DNA of 64,000 bases from positions 993,067 to 1,057,066 of the forward strand of contig SCFE01000090.1 in the NCBI GenBank assembly GCA_004352715.1, given 5' to 3'. The number at the start of each line of letters is the position of its first letter. Position 1 is the first letter of the stretch. A model generated the notes under the pieces. It searched no databases. It was not told the origin of the DNA and saw only the letters and a program-made list of their open reading frames with translations. The stretch comes from Hofstenia miamia. Lineage: Eukaryota; Xenacoelomorpha; Acoela. Shown piece after piece: positions 1 through 10,911 of this stretch. Made by a program: the position numbers and the translations under genes.

Positions 1-1344
1 TTTGCAAGGAAACAATTACATCAAGTTTTAGCCTTGACACAAAATAGATCAAAACAACGTTCAAAACAACTTAATAAAATATTGTTTCTCAAATATAAAT
101 AAACAATCCGCTTTTCGTATATTTTTGATATTTTGTAGTGTGAATGCATTCATTTATGGTGCTAAAATAACATATTTTAAATGCATAGAGTTTGGAGTTA
201 AATTTTTTAATTATTTGAATTTAGAATCACTTCAAAATGCAGAATCTTAATCCAGATGAAGCCCTAATTGGAATAAATTAAGTAAATCCAAAAACATAAT
301 CTCAATTTCAATAGCTGGAAAATACACAGATTATAAATTTTTCATTGATGATCATTGTTAATCCGAAAAATGCCATCCTTAGATCTACATTGGCGATCAA
401 TAATCTTAAAGACGAAATCATTCAAATTGTTTATAAATTTAGTTTGAAATTCCTGTATAGAATCCATATTAAAATTCCTAAAACCCCATTATACACATGA
501 GACGTTTCCTTTAACAGTAAAGTAAAAATTAATGGTGTGAAACCTGAATTTATAACTGTGCTATTTTGGAGAAAATAGCAGTGCGTATAAAAGATATTGA
601 TATTTCACGCTTTGGTGATTCGTCACTCCCTTGTAAGCCATACCTCATCGAAAATATAGAATTTCTGCCAAGTAAGACAGCAGAAACAAATAGAATATGG
701 GAGGTTCTACGCAATTCATTGACATATTGACGTAAAATAAACTATATTGCAGTACAATCTATTGGCATATTTACGAAGAATTATAACTTCGGAGCTTAAT
801 TCATAAAACAAAGCCTGGATGTTTTCCTTGGCTTGCTGAATTTCCTACTGCTATCAAATATTATAGGGTGCTAATGTAGATTACAGATGGGTATTGTGCG
901 GTTAGGATATTCTGACCTAAACCATGTTATCTATCACCTTCAAGAGATTTTTTTCACTTTTGTTTGAGGAAGTCCCAAACGAAATTTCATCAAAGTTATT
1001 TCAAAATCTTAGATAATATACCAGCATAAACATCCACACGCTGCATAAGTATGAAAAATAATTAAATATATTAAATAATTTGACAAATTCTATTTGCATA
1101 CTAGTGAAATTCATTGCAATATTCATATGCATATGTAAGAATATGTACATATGCCCTGAATTTTATGTTCTATTGATACTGCTTGTAAGTATTTATTAGG
1201 TAATAACGTTATTTATTCGAACTGTCATATAAAAATATCAATAACACATTAGAAAAGTTCTAATATCTGAATATTCACTTTTCAATTTTTTGGTCCACAT
1301 GTGAAATGTTACACCTAGGCAGTACGGAAGCCAAACACAATGAG

Positions 1345-1382
<38 letters not shown>

Positions 1383-2315
1383 TATATCTATACATATATA
1401 ATAGATAATAAAGTAAAACTACTGTGTATGATACCATATTTGATAGGTATTTAAGCACTTGCTTTAATTCAAGACCATAGCAAATATTTATTGAAAAACT
1501 TTAATTTCTCTTAAGTGAATGGCAAGCTTTGAAAAGATAATACACCTGTTTTATTGTATGGTTTTTTATAAATGGAAATATTTATGTTATTGCAAAACTG
1601 TATCAGTACTGTAACAATGTTGCTTAAAACATCAAAGGCACATTTATTTTAAAGGAGCTCCATCATATTTTTTCACTTGTGATTTGGAATCTTAATATAT
1701 GAGTGATAGACCAAATAAAATCTAAAATGTGCATTGCAGTAAAGTATTTCAAGTTAAAGCTTGGGTAAAAAGTATTTTCACGGAAATATGCTATTTAGAT
1801 TAATTTTCTGGCAAATAGCAATTCCACAATTATATTTAAGGTGTGTTCAGATTATCGATGCAATAACTTCTGTTCACATCTATCGATTTTTACCATTACA
1901 TTTTTGATTAAAAACATAGAGTTAGTGTTCAGATTACCGAATTTTTGACAGATGACAGATTATTTGAGATCTATTTACTAACATGCAATTATATTTTGAT
2001 TGACAACAACCGGAAATACATCTGTATACAAGCGAATAGAATATGAAGTGGAAATATTTCAGTGTCAATGATTTCGATTTCCGAATGCGCTGGCTACTTG
2101 AAGTAAGCAGTTAAGTTCAAGCTACGATCAACTCGAGTTCAAGAGTATTCAGTCTATCGATATATATATATATATATCACTTTACATGTAATCAGATCGA
2201 AACAAATAGATTGTTTTGAAAATATCGAGTGGAGGGTTCATTGTTCACATCAACAATAAATTGACAGATATTATAAATCAATAGTCTTTTGGATGAACCA
2301 ATGATTCAACTACAG
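1..2315. other. AT-rich non-coding DNA
   Basis: I see no gene here. The stretch is AT-rich and stop-dense in all frames. It holds a (TA)n tract near 1347-1379 and a shorter one near 2160-2177. The phrase GTGTTCAGATTA occurs twice (near 1845 and 1926), which may mark an old repeat, but I could not pair it with an inverted terminal copy. Confidence 0.5.
1347..1379. repeat. (TA)n microsatellite
   Basis: Uninterrupted alternating AT of about 33 bp, one of roughly twenty such tracts in the window. Confidence 0.95.
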
Positions 2316-2578
2316 CAGCGGTTCTCAACCTGTGGGTATAACGACCATTTGCCAGGGGTATTAATAAATATAGCTGGAAAAGATACGTAAGTGATACCTA
2401 AACTGGCCAAATAACCTAAATATTGAGGAAGTTGTGGCGGACAACTCCCATTCCCGAGTGTGTTTAATTTAAGAAAAGTATAATTATGTGGTAGTAAAAC
2501 ATATTTAGTGGGGGGCTCTTCTTCCACATTTGAAAATAGCATTGGGGAGTCACAATCCAGAAAGGTTGAGAACCACTA
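2316..2578. mobile_element. Non-autonomous hAT transposon (MITE)
   Basis: The left end reads CAGCGGTTCTCAACCT and the right end, reverse-complemented, reads TAGTGGTTCTCAACCT, giving a 16-bp terminal inverted repeat with two mismatches, one of them the outermost base. CAG-YGGTTCTCAACC is a well-known terminus of hAT elements, and from memory it is very close to the SPIN family. At about 263 bp it cannot encode a transposase, so it would depend on a related element in trans. The flanking 8-mers (AACTACAG and AATACAAT) are only loosely alike, so the target duplication has decayed or the ends are slightly misplaced. Confidence 0.72.
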
Positions 2579-4082
2579 AATACAATCACTCAAAAAAGAG
2601 TTTGAAGTAAGAACACAGCTAACATTAATTGGATACATTAGTACTTAGAATTTAACTGACAGAAAATTCTTCAATCAAAAACGTGAACAACTGATAAACA
2701 TTTTAGAATTTTATCTTATTATCAACGTAAATAATGTTAGTATTTCCTGCTGAAATGCAAAACTGATCTTTGCTAATTGCATTAGATAACAACATTACCA
2801 AATATCTAAGTAAACAATATTTTAATGTCCAAAACATGTTACCATATCTATTTAACTTGTGTTCCACTGTCAAGTTTTGGATGAACCAAATTCTAAGTCG
2901 ATTCAGTTAATAAAACATTGTTTTCGAGACATGCAGAAATTTGCTTTACTAAATGTACATACAAGTAGGTATATATAAATTCAATGGAGTAAGTTGTACA
3001 TATTATTTTACTAAAGATTTGGAAGGACACTGCTGTCTGACATTGTACGTGGACTGTATGATAAAAATTTTACAGATTAGACATTCACATTTTGGAACTT
3101 TAATAATACCAAGACTGACATAGCTTAGGACCATTTCAGAATTTATAACTAACACGCTGAAATTTAATTGTTTACCTGAAATTGGAAAGAATCAACCTCA
3201 TGTTTAAAACATATATTTTAACCTTAAACTACCTACGTCCCTTTAAAACCGAAAAATGTTGTTAAAAGATTTTCAAGCTTTATTCTTCAAGCAAAATTCG
3301 AAGATCATGGGATATTTATGCTTTTATTGGTGAATGTGCTTCCAGATAATGTTGAATATTGGTACTAAGGCATATTGCTGTGCCTACAGTATGTGAAAAT
3401 CCATTGAATTTACTTCTTAGCTGACGTTCAGGTAATCATGATCTCTATATATCATGAGAGCACGACAGTTGTCCGAATTGGAACTCAACTCTAAGGCTTG
3501 CCCACAAACAGCATTGACCAAGCAAGATTTTAAGATGTAAGTGAAAGAGGAGAGAATTCTTTATGAGATGGCATTTTTAGATTTTGTATATTTTATTAGT
3601 TCTTGAGTTATGGGTGTTTTAAAATGTCTAAATAGTTTAAGATAAATTTTACAAGAAAAATTCTTTGCCTTCAAATAAAAATGAGTTTAGTCATCCATGA
3701 GATAGTAGTGATTACATTTCAATTAATCATCGCAGATTATTAGCCTAGGAAGGCTACACTGCATCTGCCGGAAAGGAACTACATTCTGATAATTAACTTA
3801 TTATTTATTCCAATTAACGAATTCTACTGGAAGTAACACTATTAAAGTTCACTTTATAAAATTTCTTCTGAAATTCTTTTAAAATAAGGCAAACATACCA
3901 TTTACATGTAATTTCCAGATTATTTGCAAAGTCAAGAACATGAAAAATGTTTCATAAGGTATTTTTTAGAAAATTAAATTCATTAATAATTTTTCAGGAT
4001 TTCATTGGGCTTAATTTTTCATATTGGTGCTGCAGTGCGTCTCAATGTGATTCAACCAAATTAACCGGACCGGATTTCTTCT
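2579..4082. other. AT-rich non-coding DNA
   Basis: No open frame of meaningful length, no RNA gene and no terminal repeats that I can pair. Nothing specific is seen. Confidence 0.5.
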
Positions 4083-4085
4083 TTA

Positions 4086-4310
4086 GGCCACGGTTAGACT
4101 AGTGATTGGTTCAAAAGTGATCTATCACATTTTGATCGATCGCACGTCTAACCACCCGAGATAGTTAGCGATGTGACGATCACGTAGAAATCGTGCGCGT
4201 TCGATTTCTTTGTGATCGTCACATCGCTAATTATCTCGGGTGGTTAGACGTGCGATTCAATCAAAATGTGACAGATCACTTTTGAACCAATCATTAGTCT
4301 AACCGTGGCC
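4086..4310. mobile_element. Foldback MITE, PIF/Harbinger-like
   Basis: The element is almost entirely one inverted repeat. The left arm starts GGCCACGGTTAGACTA and the right arm ends TAGTCTAACCGTGGCC. The arms pair nearly to the centre (AGAAATCG against CGATTTCT), leaving a loop of about 8 nt (TGCGCGTT). The trinucleotide TTA lies immediately outside both ends (4083-4085 and 4311-4313), the target duplication typical of the PIF/Harbinger superfamily. There is no coding capacity. The arms are far more GC-rich than the surroundings, as expected for a recent insertion. The superfamily assignment is inferred from the target site, not from a transposase. Confidence 0.85.
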
Positions 4311-4507
4311 TTACTTAACCTGCATTCAACCGGCTTTAACCGTATTTTAAGATTTAAGTAAAAAGAAAAATGTATTATATTCATATGTGCCATCCAATTG
4401 GTCTATTTCAATTTGAGTAGAGGCAACCCTAAAACCAAATTTAATTAATTTTCTATGTGTTCAAAATCCAACAAAATATTTGCATCTAGTACGCAAAGTT
4501 TGCATTT

Positions 4508-5157
4508 GTGCCAATTTACAAAAAGTTGTATTTAATAGTTTTAGACATATTGATGTGCAAACTTGAAACAAATGTACCATTGGAAAAATCAATTGATGCT
4601 GCAATTGAACTCCTTAAGAATAAAAACACAAAAATTTACAATCTGGAGTATAACACAACAAAAGAACTATTAACTTTAGCAACGAAGAATACTTTAATGG
4701 AATTTAAAAACACATTTTATCGTCAAAAAGATGGTTTAGCCATGGGAAATCCGTTAAGTTATACTCTTGCAAATATATATTTAACAAAATTGAGAACAAA
4801 TTTACAACATCAAACATCCATTTCATTTATTATCAACGCTATATGGATGATATATTTGCATTAGTAAAAGATGAAGAAACATCAGAAAACATACTTACAA
4901 AATTGAATTTAATTGACAAAAATATTCAGTTTACAAAGGAGATTGAAACTAAGAACAAATTTCATTTTTTGAATGTACAAATAATTAGAAAAGATAACAA
5001 ATTTGAAACTGGAATCTATTATAAACCAACAGACACAGGATTGTTATTGAACTACAACTCAAATACGCCTTTAAATTACAAAATATCATTAATTAAAGGA
5101 TGTATTCATCGAATATTTGACAATTGCAGCACATATAGAACAATTAACCAAGAAATA
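4508..5157 (+). pseudogene. Penelope-like element reverse transcriptase, frameshifted and cut by a gap
   Basis: Two consecutive frames encode reverse-transcriptase blocks in the right order for a Penelope-like retroelement. The first frame (from 4508) has TNVPLEKSIDAAI, then LLTLATKNTLMEFKNTFYRQ with DGLAMGNPLSYTLANIYL. Near 4830 the frame shifts, and from 4843 the second frame starts with the catalytic box YMDDIFA, followed by HFLNVQIIRKDNKF and the block around YYKPTDTGLLLNYNS. This order and the KPTDT block are characteristic of Penelope-like enzymes rather than LTR or L1-type ones. The catalytic aspartates are kept. A GIY-YIG endonuclease would be expected downstream, but the sequence runs into 653 N. 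No credible start is visible, so this is a fragment. Confidence 0.8.
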
Positions 5158-5810
5158 NNNNNNNNNNNNNNNNNNNNNNNNNNNNNNNNNNNNNNNNNNN
5201 NNNNNNNNNNNNNNNNNNNNNNNNNNNNNNNNNNNNNNNNNNNNNNNNNNNNNNNNNNNNNNNNNNNNNNNNNNNNNNNNNNNNNNNNNNNNNNNNNNNN
5301 NNNNNNNNNNNNNNNNNNNNNNNNNNNNNNNNNNNNNNNNNNNNNNNNNNNNNNNNNNNNNNNNNNNNNNNNNNNNNNNNNNNNNNNNNNNNNNNNNNNN
5401 NNNNNNNNNNNNNNNNNNNNNNNNNNNNNNNNNNNNNNNNNNNNNNNNNNNNNNNNNNNNNNNNNNNNNNNNNNNNNNNNNNNNNNNNNNNNNNNNNNNN
5501 NNNNNNNNNNNNNNNNNNNNNNNNNNNNNNNNNNNNNNNNNNNNNNNNNNNNNNNNNNNNNNNNNNNNNNNNNNNNNNNNNNNNNNNNNNNNNNNNNNNN
5601 NNNNNNNNNNNNNNNNNNNNNNNNNNNNNNNNNNNNNNNNNNNNNNNNNNNNNNNNNNNNNNNNNNNNNNNNNNNNNNNNNNNNNNNNNNNNNNNNNNNN
5701 NNNNNNNNNNNNNNNNNNNNNNNNNNNNNNNNNNNNNNNNNNNNNNNNNNNNNNNNNNNNNNNNNNNNNNNNNNNNNNNNNNNNNNNNNNNNNNNNNNNN
5801 NNNNNNNNNN
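5158..5810. other. Assembly gap (653 N)
   Basis: Undetermined bases. The gap probably hides the end of the Penelope-like element, because sequence after it no longer resembles that family. Confidence 0.98.
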
Positions 5811-6432
5811 TAAATTTAGAGGGAATAATTTGTAAAACTGACGATGACTTTGTAAGTCGAAATATATCTGCATGTTCTTATAAAGGTTAAATCCCATTAC
5901 ATTTGCAAAATCTATATCAACATTAGGATACAGGAGAAAAAACTAATAATCCAATGAGGAAATCAATTCATGAAAGGATGGGACCAGCAGGTGATGCATG
6001 GAAGAATGAGTACACACAATTTGTAAATGCTGTTGTCGGTGGGTTATTAAGTGGAACTACATTCGTTGAAGAAACCAATGACATCACTTGCGAAAAGATA
6101 AATAATAATAGGAAATACTGTGATATCTCAAAATATTCAGAATCTATGTAAATAGTGCAGAAGAGAATATAACACGTATCAGCCAGGAATAGACAAATTG
6201 GTATCTGAATTAGTATCCCACAATGTGCAAATAAATAATAATTAAGCTTACTAACTGGGAATAGAGCAGCTAAATGTGAACATCGAAAAACAAATTTACA
6301 TATCCCAAACGTATATATGCCCAATCATCAAAAATATACTTTACAAAATTTTTAATTCTAAGTTTAAAAGTAATTCAAGCCAACAATAGAAAATGTCATC
6401 CAAGATACAGAACATCAACTCCCTACAAGAAG

Positions 6433-6474
<42 letters not shown>

Positions 6475-6633
6475 GGTGTAAGTAAATTCTTAATATATGG
6501 AACTGTCTCATTCCTCCTTACAGCCAGCGCTGCTGGGTGTCCAGGAATTAAATATATATATATATATATATATGGTACAACAGGTTGTTCTTTAGTATCA
6601 GATGACTGGGCAAATGCTTAAAATTGAACCATG
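5811..6633. other. Unassigned sequence with two (TA)n tracts
   Basis: A 65-codon open frame (5954-6151, +) is not recognised. It is hydrophilic at both ends with a short hydrophobic middle, and may be part of the hAT relic that follows or of a gap-interrupted element. The (TA)n tracts lie at 6435-6468 and about 6552-6573. Confidence 0.4.
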
Positions 6634-6900
6634 GTAAACTTTTTGCTAATTTCTCCAAAAGGTGAAATTTTTCTTGACGCTGATTTTGCTACTCGACACA
6701 ATGAATACTTATATAACTAGAATTTTATGTGAAGGAATGATGATTGGCTTCAGCATTGTAGGACAGATTATCATGTACAATGTACAAAACTACGCTGCAG
6801 GTGGGTTTGAAACTGCCAATATTTATCCTGATATTACATTAGTACTCTGTGCGCCCATTGCTTAGATATATTTCTATAAGATTTTTGCAGAATATTTGAT
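6634..6900 (+). pseudogene. hAT transposase relic (DUF659-like segment)
   Basis: Three successive pieces in shifted frames reproduce the conserved central block of hAT transposases. From 6634: VNFLLISPKGEIFLDAD. From about 6719: GQIIMYNVQNYAAGG, then YPDITLVLC. After a further frame change near 6852: AHCLDIFL. The order SPKG, (T)DNxxNY, C-AHC-LD is that of the DUF659 / RNase-H-like core. The usual metal-binding aspartate in the TDN box appears as MYN, and there are in-frame stops, so it is not functional. The flanking sequence to about 7060 may belong to the same element but is too decayed to align by eye. Confidence 0.75.
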
Positions 6901-7031
6901 TGAAAGTTTAGACATTTTAAGTGCAATATCAAATCACCCTGCAACTCTTGCTATATTTTGAGAAAGTACCAATACAAAAGAATTTTCGAATCAATGCATA
7001 AACCAATTCCAACTCAAGGACGTCAAACAAA

Positions 7032-7350
7032 AATTGCAGGAGAGCATGAGTACAGTTAAATAGTTGAATATACGTAATATGTGGTTCAATGATTTAAATT
7101 TCAGTGTCATAGCAAACAGACAGATTGTGTGATGAGGACAAATCTTGAAATGATTAGATCATATTCATATTCAAGGACGGATGCGGATTGGATATGAATT
7201 GGTTATAAAAAACAGCAGAATTTTTGCAAATTCACAATTTCTTCGCATATACGTAAATGTATTAACGTAAATTCAGGTGACAATAATTTACAGCAATTGC
7301 TTGCAACCAATGTTGAATATAACATTGTATTAGATCCTCATTAGTGTTTC
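7032..7350. repeat. Dispersed repeat fragment shared with about 57046-57260
   Basis: Short blocks recur in the same order near 57.05-57.26 kb: GTACAGTTAAA, GGTTCAATGATTTAAA, AATTCACAATTT, GTAAATTCA, CAATTGCTTG and CATTGTATTAGATCC. Identity is moderate, implying an old dispersed element. Neither copy has a recognisable reading frame. Confidence 0.65.
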
Positions 7351-7392
7351 TGCTATTTCTATTCGTCAGAAAGAACGATAAGGTGTTCATTA

Positions 7393-7885
7393 GGGTTGTC
7401 CATATTTTGCTCAGGTTTGAAAAATTGTGTTTGAACAACCTGATACGGCGCAGTTTTGCCTACGAAACACTGTGCAGAAAAATTTTTAAATTAGATCCCC
7501 CTCAAAAGCGACAAGGTTTTCTCTCAAAATTGCAGGGACATTAGGGGTTTTTCCCAAATGCAATTGTGACGTTATCAAGGATTTAATGACTTTCTGAAAG
7601 CTCCTAAGAAGTTTTATCAATGATAATTTATTTATTTTTGCATTGAGGTGCAAAAAACGTGAAACTGTAATAAATTACACATTTTTTAACAAAGGTTTCT
7701 CCTAATTATAGCAATTTTAGTGTAAAACGTCATAGTTTTTGGCAGGTATAAAATTCAACCGATTAGAAAAAAATTAAGCAAAATGGCAGTATAAAATCAA
7801 CCGATTAGAAAAAAATTAAGCAAAACTGCACCACATCAGGTTGTTCAAACGCAACTTTTCAAAAATGACCAAAATATGGACAACC
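7393..7885. mobile_element. MITE with 70-bp terminal inverted repeats and TTA target duplication
   Basis: The left end begins GGGTTGTCCATATTTTG and the right end, reverse-complemented, begins GGTTGTCCATATTTTG. Pairing continues inward for about 70 bp, through TTTGAACAACCTGAT and GCAGTTTTGC, with scattered mismatches. TTA flanks both sides (7390-7392 and 7886-7888), as for PIF/Harbinger-type elements. Inside the right half is a tandem pair of a 42-44 bp unit (7741-7784 and 7785-7826) containing AACCGATTAGAAAAAAATTA. No transposase is encoded. The superfamily call rests on the target site and is tentative. Confidence 0.75.
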
Positions 7886-8189
7886 TTAATATTATATGCA
7901 TGTATACTGTTGAATTGGAACTCTCTGATATTGCCGAACACTGATAATTGTATGCAATTTTATGTACTATGTTGTAATATCTGTTACTAATCTGCGCGAA
8001 TGCTAGTGTTCTACAAAATATCCATACATAGATATATAAAATAGATAGATAAATAATTCTTATAAATCAATAATGCATTTAAAAAACAAATGGCCTTAAA
8101 ATTCATAATTCTCAAACAATGACAAATACTTTCAGTGCCCTTATGTCTTGTTATGATATTACTAGGAATGTTGACTTTTGCAGGGTGAT
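7886..8189. other. AT-rich non-coding DNA
   Basis: Sequence between two transposon relics, with no recognisable feature. A short open frame on the minus strand here has no recognisable similarity, but it may be the decayed downstream part of the neighbouring Tc1-like relic. Confidence 0.4.
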
Positions 8190-8818
8190 ATCTAGCATGC
8201 ACAAACAGTTTTATCTCTTGGAGAATATATCTCTGAAATCCTCTATCAATTTACATCAGCGCAAAATGAGAAGCATTTTTCAGAAGCAAGTCTAATCTGC
8301 ACCCAGAATTATACACTCTATCTGCTGCAGACAACATTAGTGAATTAGAAGGTTGGCATCAATAAGCAATGCTGATTAAATAGATAGAGAAAGATTCTTA
8401 TCATATGAAAAATTTAGGTTTTCATGTAATTGTGATCCGTGGACGTCCTGAGCGCTTGGCAATGGCAAAACCACCAAAACTTTGGTGCTTCTTGATTACA
8501 TTCACCACAGCAATCTTTGAAAACCCCATACGCATTCCTATCACCCGTTGCAAAATACCTGTACTAGTATATGCGACGTTCTGAGTTGTGTTTTGGAAAT
8601 GGAGGGCTTTCTGTGCATCATGACTAGAGGCAGAAGACTAACTCACACATCACACTTAGCGCTGAGGTTAAAAAATTCGAACCAAAACATTTTAGAATGC
8701 TAAACTACCATTTTATTACTTTCTACATCACTCTGTGACGATTTGTGGTCACTTGGACATTCAATGACTCATAATTTCTGACTCGTCTTAAAGTTTTGGC
8801 GGGGCCTATATATATATA
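8190..8818 (-). pseudogene. Tc1-like transposase relic (N-terminal part)
   Basis: Read on the minus strand, about 8562 to 8425 encodes GMRMGFSKIAVVNVIKKHQ followed by FAIAKRSGRPRIT. This matches the paired helix-turn-helix and GRPR linker of Tc1-type transposases (consensus G.S...IA......V...I........RSGRPR). Further downstream on the minus strand LMLSAADRVYNSGCR resembles the next block. Stops interrupt it and no catalytic D,D boxes are seen. The putative 5' terminus, TAGGCCCCGCCAAAACTTTA on the minus strand, abuts a (TA)n tract at 8808-8818 and then a gap, consistent with insertion at a TA site. Confidence 0.65.
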
Positions 8819-9278
8819 NNNNNNNNNNNNNNNNNNNNNNNNNNNNNNNNNNNNNNNNNNNNNNNNNNNNNNNNNNNNNNNNNNNNNNNNNNNNNNNNNN
8901 NNNNNNNNNNNNNNNNNNNNNNNNNNNNNNNNNNNNNNNNNNNNNNNNNNNNNNNNNNNNNNNNNNNNNNNNNNNNNNNNNNNNNNNNNNNNNNNNNNNN
9001 NNNNNNNNNNNNNNNNNNNNNNNNNNNNNNNNNNNNNNNNNNNNNNNNNNNNNNNNNNNNNNNNNNNNNNNNNNNNNNNNNNNNNNNNNNNNNNNNNNNN
9101 NNNNNNNNNNNNNNNNNNNNNNNNNNNNNNNNNNNNNNNNNNNNNNNNNNNNNNNNNNNNNNNNNNNNNNNNNNNNNNNNNNNNNNNNNNNNNNNNNNNN
9201 NNNNNNNNNNNNNNNNNNNNNNNNNNNNNNNNNNNNNNNNNNNNNNNNNNNNNNNNNNNNNNNNNNNNNNNNNNNNNN
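8819..9278. other. Assembly gap (460 N) bounded by (TA)n
   Basis: Both edges of the gap are alternating TA, so the break is probably an unresolved microsatellite lying between two Tc1/mariner-type elements. Confidence 0.95.
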
Positions 9279-9437
9279 TATATATATATATATACCATGT
9301 GTCACGGAATAAAAGTCGCTCTTAAATGCACACCAATGAATGTTTAATAAATATTTATCAATCAAAATTGTCTGTATATAAATGGTATTTAAACTATGTA
9401 TGAATAACCATAAATAATTTTTATTTTAGTCAATAAT

Positions 9438-10647
9438 ATGGATCCAAAGATTATTGCTTCATTGATTCGAAATTACTATATTTGTGGGGAATGTGCTACT
9501 GCAGCAATTCGAAAGTACTCTTATCAAGACAACAAATTATAATCTGCTAGATTTTCCGAGAAATATCTTTGCAAATGCAAATCCCCAAAAACCTAGGGTC
9601 GCACGCCAGATGTTTGTGAAAATACAGAGATAATTGAAAAGGTGAAAGTGGCTAAATCCACTGTTGAAACCAGAACAACTGTGAAAACAAGCTCCAGAAA
9701 GTGGAGAAAATCGTCAAAGTGTTTTCAGGATTATCAGGAAAAAATTGAAATGCCAAAAATATAAAATATCTATTTTCCAAGAACTTAAGGAATAAGATTA
9801 TCAATCTCGAATTAATTTTGTGAATGATTTTCAAGAAAATTTTATCGAAAACTGGAATTTGTGTTATNNNNNNNNNNNNNNNNNNNNNNNNNNNNNNNNN
9901 NNNNNNNNNNNNNNNNNNGAAAAAATTGAAATGCCAAAAATATAAAATATCTATTTTCCAAGAACTTAAGGAATAAGATTATCAATCTCGAATTGATTTC
10001 AAGAAAATTTTATCGAAAACTGGAATTTGTGTTATGGAGTAACGAAGCCTATTTTCATGTTGATGGTACAGTTTTCACTCGTAACTGCCTTATTTGGGCG
10101 GAACAAAATCCCCACCAGTTTATAACAAAGCCCTTACATTCTGAGAAAGTCTGTAAATGGGTCGCTTTTTCACAGAAAATAATGATTCCAATTTTTGTTA
10201 TAGATGATGGTACTGTTGATGGCATGAAATATCTAGAGATTTTACAAAATTATCTTGTTCCGTTTTTAAAAAGTCATCGTTTGTGCTCTCAATCAGTATT
10301 CCAACAAGATGGTGCACCACCACACATTCATAAGGATATTTCAATTTTTTATCTGAAACAGTTGGAGATGCAAAAGTAATAAGCAGATTTTATACCCATC
10401 AGTTGCCCCCACGTTCACCAGATCTGTCCCCAGTAGATTTCTGGTATTGGGGTCAAATAAAAAAACTAGTATAACAAAATGGATTGCCAATTTCCAAAGC
10501 TCATCTCAAAATTTCAAGAATGCTGCAGATCACATTTCATTAGAAAATATAGCGTCAGCAAACAAGAATTTCCTTGATCGTCTTGCACTTCTTTCTGAGC
10601 AGAATCGAAGACATTTTGAACAGATGTTATACTTACCATGTCACTAA
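9438..10647 (+). pseudogene. Mariner-type DDE transposase, decayed
   Basis: An ATG at 9438 opens MDPKIIASLIRNYY, the usual N-terminal region; stops and shifts follow. The longest intact part (9993-10379) contains LEFVLWSNEAYFHVDG, then NCLIWAEQNPHQF and PLHSEKVCKWVAFS, then VFQQDGAPPHIH. After another shift PPRSPDLSPVDFWYWG appears near 10405-10450. These are the three catalytic boxes in order. The first catalytic aspartate, normally in a W/FSDE box, is asparagine here (AAC at 10041-10043), while the aspartates of QQDG and SPDL are kept. The C-terminus ends at a TAA at 10645-10647. It is clearly non-functional: frameshifts, stops and one lost metal ligand. Confidence 0.85.
9738..10035. repeat. 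Duplicated flanks around a 51-N gap
   Basis: Sequence 9738-9867 before the gap reappears at 9919-10035 after it. The copies are nearly identical except for a 13-bp difference after TCAATCTCGAATT. Probably unmerged contig ends from two alleles or two element copies. Confidence 0.85.
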
Positions 10648-10899
10648 ATGTTACTTTTTCAATGTCATTTTGTTTTTATTTGCATTAATAAAGTTGTTGC
10701 GGTTTTTAGTTTTCGACGTTTATTCTGTGACACCCTGTATATATACTATATATATATNNNNNNNNNNNNNNNNNNNNNNNNNNNNNNNNNNNNNNNNNNN
10801 AATGTTACTTTTTCAATGTCATTTTGTTTTTATTTGCATTAATAAAGTTGTTGCGGTTTTTAGTTTTCGACGTTTATTCTGTGACACCCTGTATATATA

Positions 10900-10911
<12 letters not shown>
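10647..10911. repeat. Duplicated transposon 3' end around a 43-N gap
   Basis: Positions 10647-10757, including the right terminal repeat of the mariner element and its TA flank, recur at 10801-10911. It is the same pattern as the other gap-flank duplications and is most simply an assembly artefact. Confidence 0.85.

Larger units (their letters stand above)
9295..10737 (+). mobile_element. Tc1/mariner-superfamily transposon with both terminal repeats
   Basis: The left end reads CCATGTGTCACGGAATAAAA and the right end, reverse-complemented, CAGGGTGTCACAGAATAAAC; both continue into GTCG. These are inverted repeats of about 24 bp with a few mismatches. Both ends sit in alternating TA, so the TA target is inside a microsatellite. 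The interior carries a decayed transposase on the plus strand. Length is inflated because two gaps inside are flanked by duplicated sequence (see 9738-10035 and 10647-10911). Confidence 0.85.

Noticed and set aside
1842-2290. Repeated GTGTTCAGATTA and GTTCACATC motifs considered as MITE ends
   Set aside because: The copies are in direct rather than inverted orientation and no flanking duplication is visible.
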